DNA of 10,008 nt from positions 21,091 through 31,098 of the forward strand of contig DFDG01000161.1 in NCBI GenBank assembly GCA_002367815.1. The letters are read 5' to 3'. Both the position numbers and the translations under genes were made by a program. The notes below the pieces were generated by a model. The model worked only from the letters and a program-made list of their open reading frames with translations, had not been told where the DNA came from and ran no database searches. The DNA is from Opitutaceae bacterium UBA3033. GTDB taxonomy: Bacteria; Verrucomicrobiota; Verrucomicrobiia; Opitutales; Opitutaceae. Positions 7,028 through 10,008 of the stretch are shown in pieces. Numbering within the stretch: position 1 is the stretch's first letter; each line of letters starts with the position of its first letter.

Positions 7028-8968
7028 TCACATGTGCTCTTCGTAAGTGATGTCTATTTTCGCGAGGAAGGCCTGTTTCTTGGCGGTGCCTTGGAATCGG
7101 ATGCTATGGGTGCGGGCATCGTAAATATAGCCGTTTGTCGGGTCCGGTTTGATTTCCTGTGCGTCCACCAGCACGCGGAGGCTCTTTTGATAGAAGGTCG
7201 CGCTGGGATCGACCGGGTCGAGCGCAACGGCGACGGTGTCGGCGATGCGGTCGCCAAGCGCGGCCAGCGGCACGGAAAAATCGCTTTCAATGTTCAACAC
7301 GGTGCCGCCCGTCATTTCAGCGGCGCGCCGGTGCGAAACATTGTCCGGTGACACGACGGCATTGATCTCGAGTTTTCCGCGCTGGTTGCCCTTGGCGATG
7401 ATGAACGGGCGCAGCACCCAGTAATTGATGTAGCCATCGAGGGTCTGGCGAAGGCGTGGCTTATCGGCGTTGTATTTCTTGATCAGGTCGGGAAGTTTGC
7501 CGTTTTCGACCCATTGGGCCTGGCGGGAACCATCTTCAAGTTCTTGCCATGACGCCATTCGCGTTTCCTCTTCGTCCATGAAAAACACCACGATGGTGGT
7601 GGCATCGGGCCGCAAAAATGTGTGCTTCTTGTTGTAGTAATTTGAGACGAAATTATAGACGGAGGTGAACGCCGTGCGGTTGCTGTCGCCGTTGGTGCCG
7701 ACTTTCACGAGCTCGGCAAAGATGCCGTCCGGTGTCTCGGGTGTGACCCAGGGTTGCGGCATGCCGGGAAGTGACACGAGATTGCCGTTGCTCGCCACGC
7801 GCTTGGTAATCTTTTTCGGACGATCCTTGTGATCAAGCACCGGTTGCCCCGCCTGATCAAGTTGGATGGAACGAACTTTCTTGTAGAATGGCTGTTCATC
7901 GCTTGAGACGCCGCGATTCCTGTTCACGAAATCGGTCGTCAACACCGCGATTCGGTAGTCGAGATCGCGAGTGTGAAAGAGCTGACGGAAGCGGTTCAAA
8001 TTGGTGGCAATCCGCTGCTGGTGCTCAGCCATCGAGCGCGAATTGTTAATGACAAACACGAGATCGACCTCACGACTGCGCGAGCGGTCTGCCGTGACGT
8101 GTTTGATGCGGCGGATCGGCTCGACACTGACTGCGATGATATTCTCCACGCCGAGCTGCGGGTTGTTTTCGTCAACCGTGTAATATTTGAATTTATCTTC
8201 GCCGATAAAGTCTGGATCGGGCGCATAAGTGAGCTGCCCGGTGGAGCGATCCAGTCTGGCCGTGCCATGTTGCGGTTTTCCCTTGTCGTCGAGCACGTAG
8301 GCGACCTTCGATTCGGCAAGAGTAATGCGGTCGGCCGGCGACATGAAATCCTCGTGGCTGGGCAACTGCTGCGTGACTGGTGTATTCGGATGCGTCGTGA
8401 GTGCAACGCTGCGGACGTTGATGAGGCGCAGATGGCTGGCGCTCACCTCCATCTCGTCGAGCAGAATTGCTGGTGCTGCGGTTACGGTAATCTCGGCTTT
8501 ATTTTTGAACACCAGGCCGTTGGCTTCGTTGCGCACGGTATAGGCGAACGAGTCCGTCCCGGTGAAATTTTCCTCCGGTCGATATGCGAAATAGCCGAGT
8601 CGTGAAGTCTTGGTCAGGAAGAAATTTGCTTCATCACCGCCCCCCGCCAGTCCCACCCGGCCATGCAAGGGCTCCGCCGTGATGGTATAGACCAGGTCGT
8701 TGCCCAATTCGGTGGTGAGAATCTCCGGGGCGACGACGAGTTGCCCGTGCGCACCGGTATCACCATCGGCTTCGACCAGCATCGGGGTCGGGGAGATGAG
8801 CACATCATTGTCGTCAGAAGCCGGTGAGGCTGCTGCCGCAAGGAGGGCGGGTGCGAGCGCAAGCAGCAAAAAGGATCGCAGGACGCGCGACCATGGACAG
8901 GGAGTTATTTCGGATTTCATGCGATTTGGTGAAGCGAGGGTATACTCCTGATGTGTCATGATGTCCAT
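7028..8968 (-). CDS. Secreted von Willebrand A protein with two cadherin/Ig-like domains
   Basis: Exported protein of unknown role, 646 aa from the ATG at 8968. After a long basic N-terminus a hydrophobic stretch (SFLLLALAPALLAAAASPA, about residues 32-50) forms a signal peptide; no lipobox Cys is present. Two cadherin-like/bacterial Ig-like domains follow, at about 92-163 (LVYTITAEPLHGRV ... YRPEENFTGTDSFAYTV) and 214-282 (HGTARLDRSTGQLTYAPDPDFIGEDKFKYYTVDENN). The vWA domain then starts at about 302 with DLVFVINNSRSM and continues through DYRIAVLTTDF (337-347) and VVFFMDEEETR (460-470). The MIDAS motif D-x-S-x-S reads N-N-S-R-S. A C-terminal beta-rich segment of about 60 residues ends the protein. 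I chose 8968 because AGGTGG lies 9 bases upstream (8978-8983). Alternatives are the ATG at 9019 (663 aa) and the ATG at 8920 (630 aa), the latter giving the most conventional signal peptide. It may bind an extracellular partner or surface, but this is only inferred. Confidence 0.75.
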   Translation of the reverse strand: MDIMTHQEYTLASPNRMKSEITPCPWSRVLRSFLLLALAPALLAAAASPASDDNDVLISPTPMLVEADGDTGAHGQLVVAPEILTTELGNDLVYTITAEPLHGRVGLAGGGDEANFFLTKTSRLGYFAYRPEENFTGTDSFAYTVRNEANGLVFKNKAEITVTAAPAILLDEMEVSASHLRLINVRSVALTTHPNTPVTQQLPSHEDFMSPADRITLAESKVAYVLDDKGKPQHGTARLDRSTGQLTYAPDPDFIGEDKFKYYTVDENNPQLGVENIIAVSVEPIRRIKHVTADRSRSREVDLVFVINNSRSMAEHQQRIATNLNRFRQLFHTRDLDYRIAVLTTDFVNRNRGVSSDEQPFYKKVRSIQLDQAGQPVLDHKDRPKKITKRVASNGNLVSLPGMPQPWVTPETPDGIFAELVKVGTNGDSNRTAFTSVYNFVSNYYNKKHTFLRPDATTIVVFFMDEEETRMASWQELEDGSRQAQWVENGKLPDLIKKYNADKPRLRQTLDGYINYWVLRPFIIAKGNQRGKLEINAVVSPDNVSHRRAAEMTGGTVLNIESDFSVPLAALGDRIADTVAVALDPVDPSATFYQKSLRVLVDAQEIKPDPTNGYIYDARTHSIRFQGTAKKQAFLAKIDITYEEHM

Positions 8969-8977
8969 GGCTTGGTT

Positions 8978-8983
8978 CCACCT
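8978..8983 (-). promoter_or_regulatory. Shine-Dalgarno-like site deciding the vWA start
   Basis: AGGTGG on the minus strand matches AGGAGG at 5 of 6 bases and sits 9 bases before the ATG at 8968. It is the only clear ribosome-binding site next to any start codon in the window, and it favours 8968 over the ATGs at 9019 and 8920. Confidence 0.45.
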
Positions 8984-9063
8984 GATGTTTTTGATCGGAG
9001 AGGAAAGTGACAGCATCATTGATCCGGGGATGTTTAGCTGAGAAAGTCACCTTTGGTGGGTAA

Positions 9064-9092
9064 ATTATCTGGTGGTCAAACCAGGATGGCAA
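9064..9092 (-). promoter_or_regulatory. Probable sigma70-type promoter for the vWA gene
   Basis: On the minus strand TTGCCA (9087-9092), a 17-base spacer and GATAAT (9064-9069) match the sigma70 consensus at 5 of 6 bases in each box with ideal spacing. Transcription would start near 9057, giving a leader of about 90 bases to the ATG at 8968. This is the best promoter-like match in the window; it is not experimentally supported. Confidence 0.5.
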
Positions 9093-9497
9093 CGAACGGG
9101 TCGTGGCCGTGAATGGATGGACGCTGCCGAGAAGTCATTTCGAACCGGGGTTGCTCAAAAAAATCAGCAAGTGCGAACCAGTAGTGCAGCCGTCATCGCA
9201 TTTTGTCGGCCTTTGGGATTTCAGCCGCGTGACGGCATGAGTCTCGGGATATGACTGGGATAGAGACTGACCTTGCCCTTGCTAATGATCTGTTGCCGGA
9301 CCGGGTTTTGGGGATTTTATCCCTCTTTAAATGCTATTGGACGAGTGTTCGGAGGTATGCCAAGTATTGGTTATAGCTTTTAGCCTTCCCGATTTCGGCA
9401 AAAATGACTCGTAAAGGTGCCTGATAGCGAAAGAACTTCTCGCGGACTGAAATTGGTCCTTTACGCTGCGAAAATGTGCTCTGATTTTCAGCCTTTG

Positions 9498-9511
9498 CCC
9501 GTTTAAACGGG
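9498..9511. promoter_or_regulatory. Perfect palindrome upstream of smc, possible operator or leader hairpin
   Basis: CCCGTTTAAACGGG is a perfect 14-base palindrome ending 22 bases before the smc ATG. As RNA it folds as CCCGU/ACGGG around a UUAA loop, and the stem can be extended by one G-U and two U-A pairs (9495-9514). It could be a repressor site or a structure in the smc leader. Confidence 0.4.
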
Positions 9512-9533
9512 TAACCCCACTTTTTCCACTTTC

Positions 9534-10008
9534 ATGTATCTTAAGGCGCTCAAGCTCCACGGTTTCAAGTCCTTCGCTGATTCCACCACCCTGCAATTCG
9601 AACCCGGCGTCACCGCGATTGTCGGTCCCAATGGTTGTGGTAAATCCAATATCGCTGATGGCATCCGTTGGGTGCTGGGTGAACAAAGTGCCAAGGCCCT
9701 GCGCGGCGGGAAAATGCAGGATGTCATCTTTGAGGGTGTGGACACCCGTAAAGCATCGCAGATGTGTGAGGTATCGATGCTACTCACCGATTGTGAGAAG
9801 CAGCTCGGTAGTGAATTTCACGAAATTGAAATCAGCCGTCGGGTTTACCGGGACGGACAAAGTGAATATACCTTTAATGGCCAGGCCTGTCGTTTGAAGG
9901 ATATCCATAAACTTTTCATGGATACCGGAGTGGGCCGGACGAGTTACTCGATCATGGCTCAGGGCCAGATTGATCAGATCCTCTCGTCCAAACCGGAGGA
10001 ACGTCGGG
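9534..10008 (+). CDS. smc: Chromosome segregation protein SMC, 5' part
   Basis: N-terminal head of the SMC ATPase, the core of the bacterial condensin that organises and helps segregate the chromosome with ScpA and ScpB. The window edge cuts the gene after 158 codons of what is normally about 1,200. MYLKALKLHGFKSFADST is the textbook SMC opening. The Walker A motif GPNGCGKSN lies at 31-39, followed by IADGIRWVLGEQSAKALRGGKMQDVIFEG (40-68). RRVYRDGQSEYTFNG (102-116) and the GQIDQI Q-loop region (about 144-149) continue the head domain. The ATG at 9534 fits the family exactly, because SMC proteins begin one or two residues before the first beta strand. No Shine-Dalgarno sequence precedes it. 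The Walker B and signature motifs belong to the missing C-terminal end. The verrucomicrobial flavour of this sequence supports the taxonomic guess. Confidence 0.96.
   Translation, partial: MYLKALKLHGFKSFADSTTLQFEPGVTAIVGPNGCGKSNIADGIRWVLGEQSAKALRGGKMQDVIFEGVDTRKASQMCEVSMLLTDCEKQLGSEFHEIEISRRVYRDGQSEYTFNGQACRLKDIHKLFMDTGVGRTSYSIMAQGQIDQILSSKPEERR

Larger units (their letters stand above)
8969..9533. other. Intergenic stretch with no recognisable gene
   Basis: This divergent gap of 565 bases separates the vWA gene from smc. It holds the probable vWA promoter, a small hairpin GGGAT-TTT-ATCCC (9311-9323) and the palindrome just before smc. Short open frames exist (for example 60 codons from 9072 on the plus strand), but none has recognisable protein sequence or a good start. 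I see no tRNA, riboswitch or small RNA that I can name. Confidence 0.6.

Noticed and set aside
7973..8605. Plus-strand open frame of 210 codons
   Set aside because: It lies entirely antisense to the vWA gene, whose protein has clear domains. The antisense translation has no recognisable motif, and such long shadow frames are common at this GC content.
9072..9254. 60-codon plus-strand frame in the intergenic stretch
   Set aside because: It has a GTG start with no ribosome-binding site and overlaps the probable vWA promoter; the peptide resembles nothing I know.
9311..9323. GGGAT-TTT-ATCCC hairpin as a terminator
   Set aside because: The stem is only 5 bases with a 3-base loop, there is no T tract, and no gene ends nearby on either strand.
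9327..9686. Minus-strand open frame of 119 codons running into the smc start
   Set aside because: More than a third is antisense to the conserved SMC N-terminus, and the rest has no recognisable sequence or start signal.
1..10008. CRISPR array, defence system, transposase or phage genes
   Set aside because: I found no regularly spaced direct repeats, no transposase or integrase motifs, and no phage proteins. All complete genes look like metabolic, secreted or housekeeping genes.

Overview
The window looks like a chromosomal stretch of a Verrucomicrobiota bacterium, probably near Opitutae. This rests on remembered family resemblance: the SMC N-terminus, the PfkB kinase and the cytoplasmic beta-propeller hydrolase-like protein all read like verrucomicrobial or planctomycetal versions. 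GC content is moderate to high, and most start codons lack a Shine-Dalgarno sequence. I see no insertion sequence, phage gene, CRISPR array, tRNA or rRNA, and no sign of a new defence or mobile system.

Layout from left to right: (1) the 3' part of an acyl-CoA/acyl-ACP synthetase of the Aas type (+), followed after 7 bases by a sialidase-like Asp-box beta-propeller protein (+). (2) Convergent with these and 7 bases away lies a minus-strand pair. The upstream gene is a PfkB sugar kinase, best read as 2-keto-3-deoxygluconate kinase, and the downstream gene is a five-bladed beta-propeller glycosidase-like protein. (3) Divergent from the kinase is a GlcD-type FAD-linked oxidase (+). (4) A short convergent intergenic region holds a striking 79-base inverted-repeat element. 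(5) A large secreted protein (-) follows, with a signal peptide, two cadherin/Ig-like domains and a von Willebrand A domain with an altered metal-binding motif. (6) About 570 bases without a recognisable gene contain a good sigma70-type promoter for the secreted protein and a perfect 14-base palindrome. (7) The 5' end of smc (+), cut by the window edge, closes the window.

The middle of the window (sialidase-like protein, beta-propeller protein, KDG kinase, FAD-linked oxidase) suggests intracellular carbohydrate or uronate breakdown. The propeller proteins would trim sugars, the kinase would feed KDG into the Entner-Doudoroff route, and the oxidase would handle a 2-hydroxy acid. This pathway is inferred from proximity only. 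The left-edge lipid gene, the secreted vWA protein and smc look unrelated to it.
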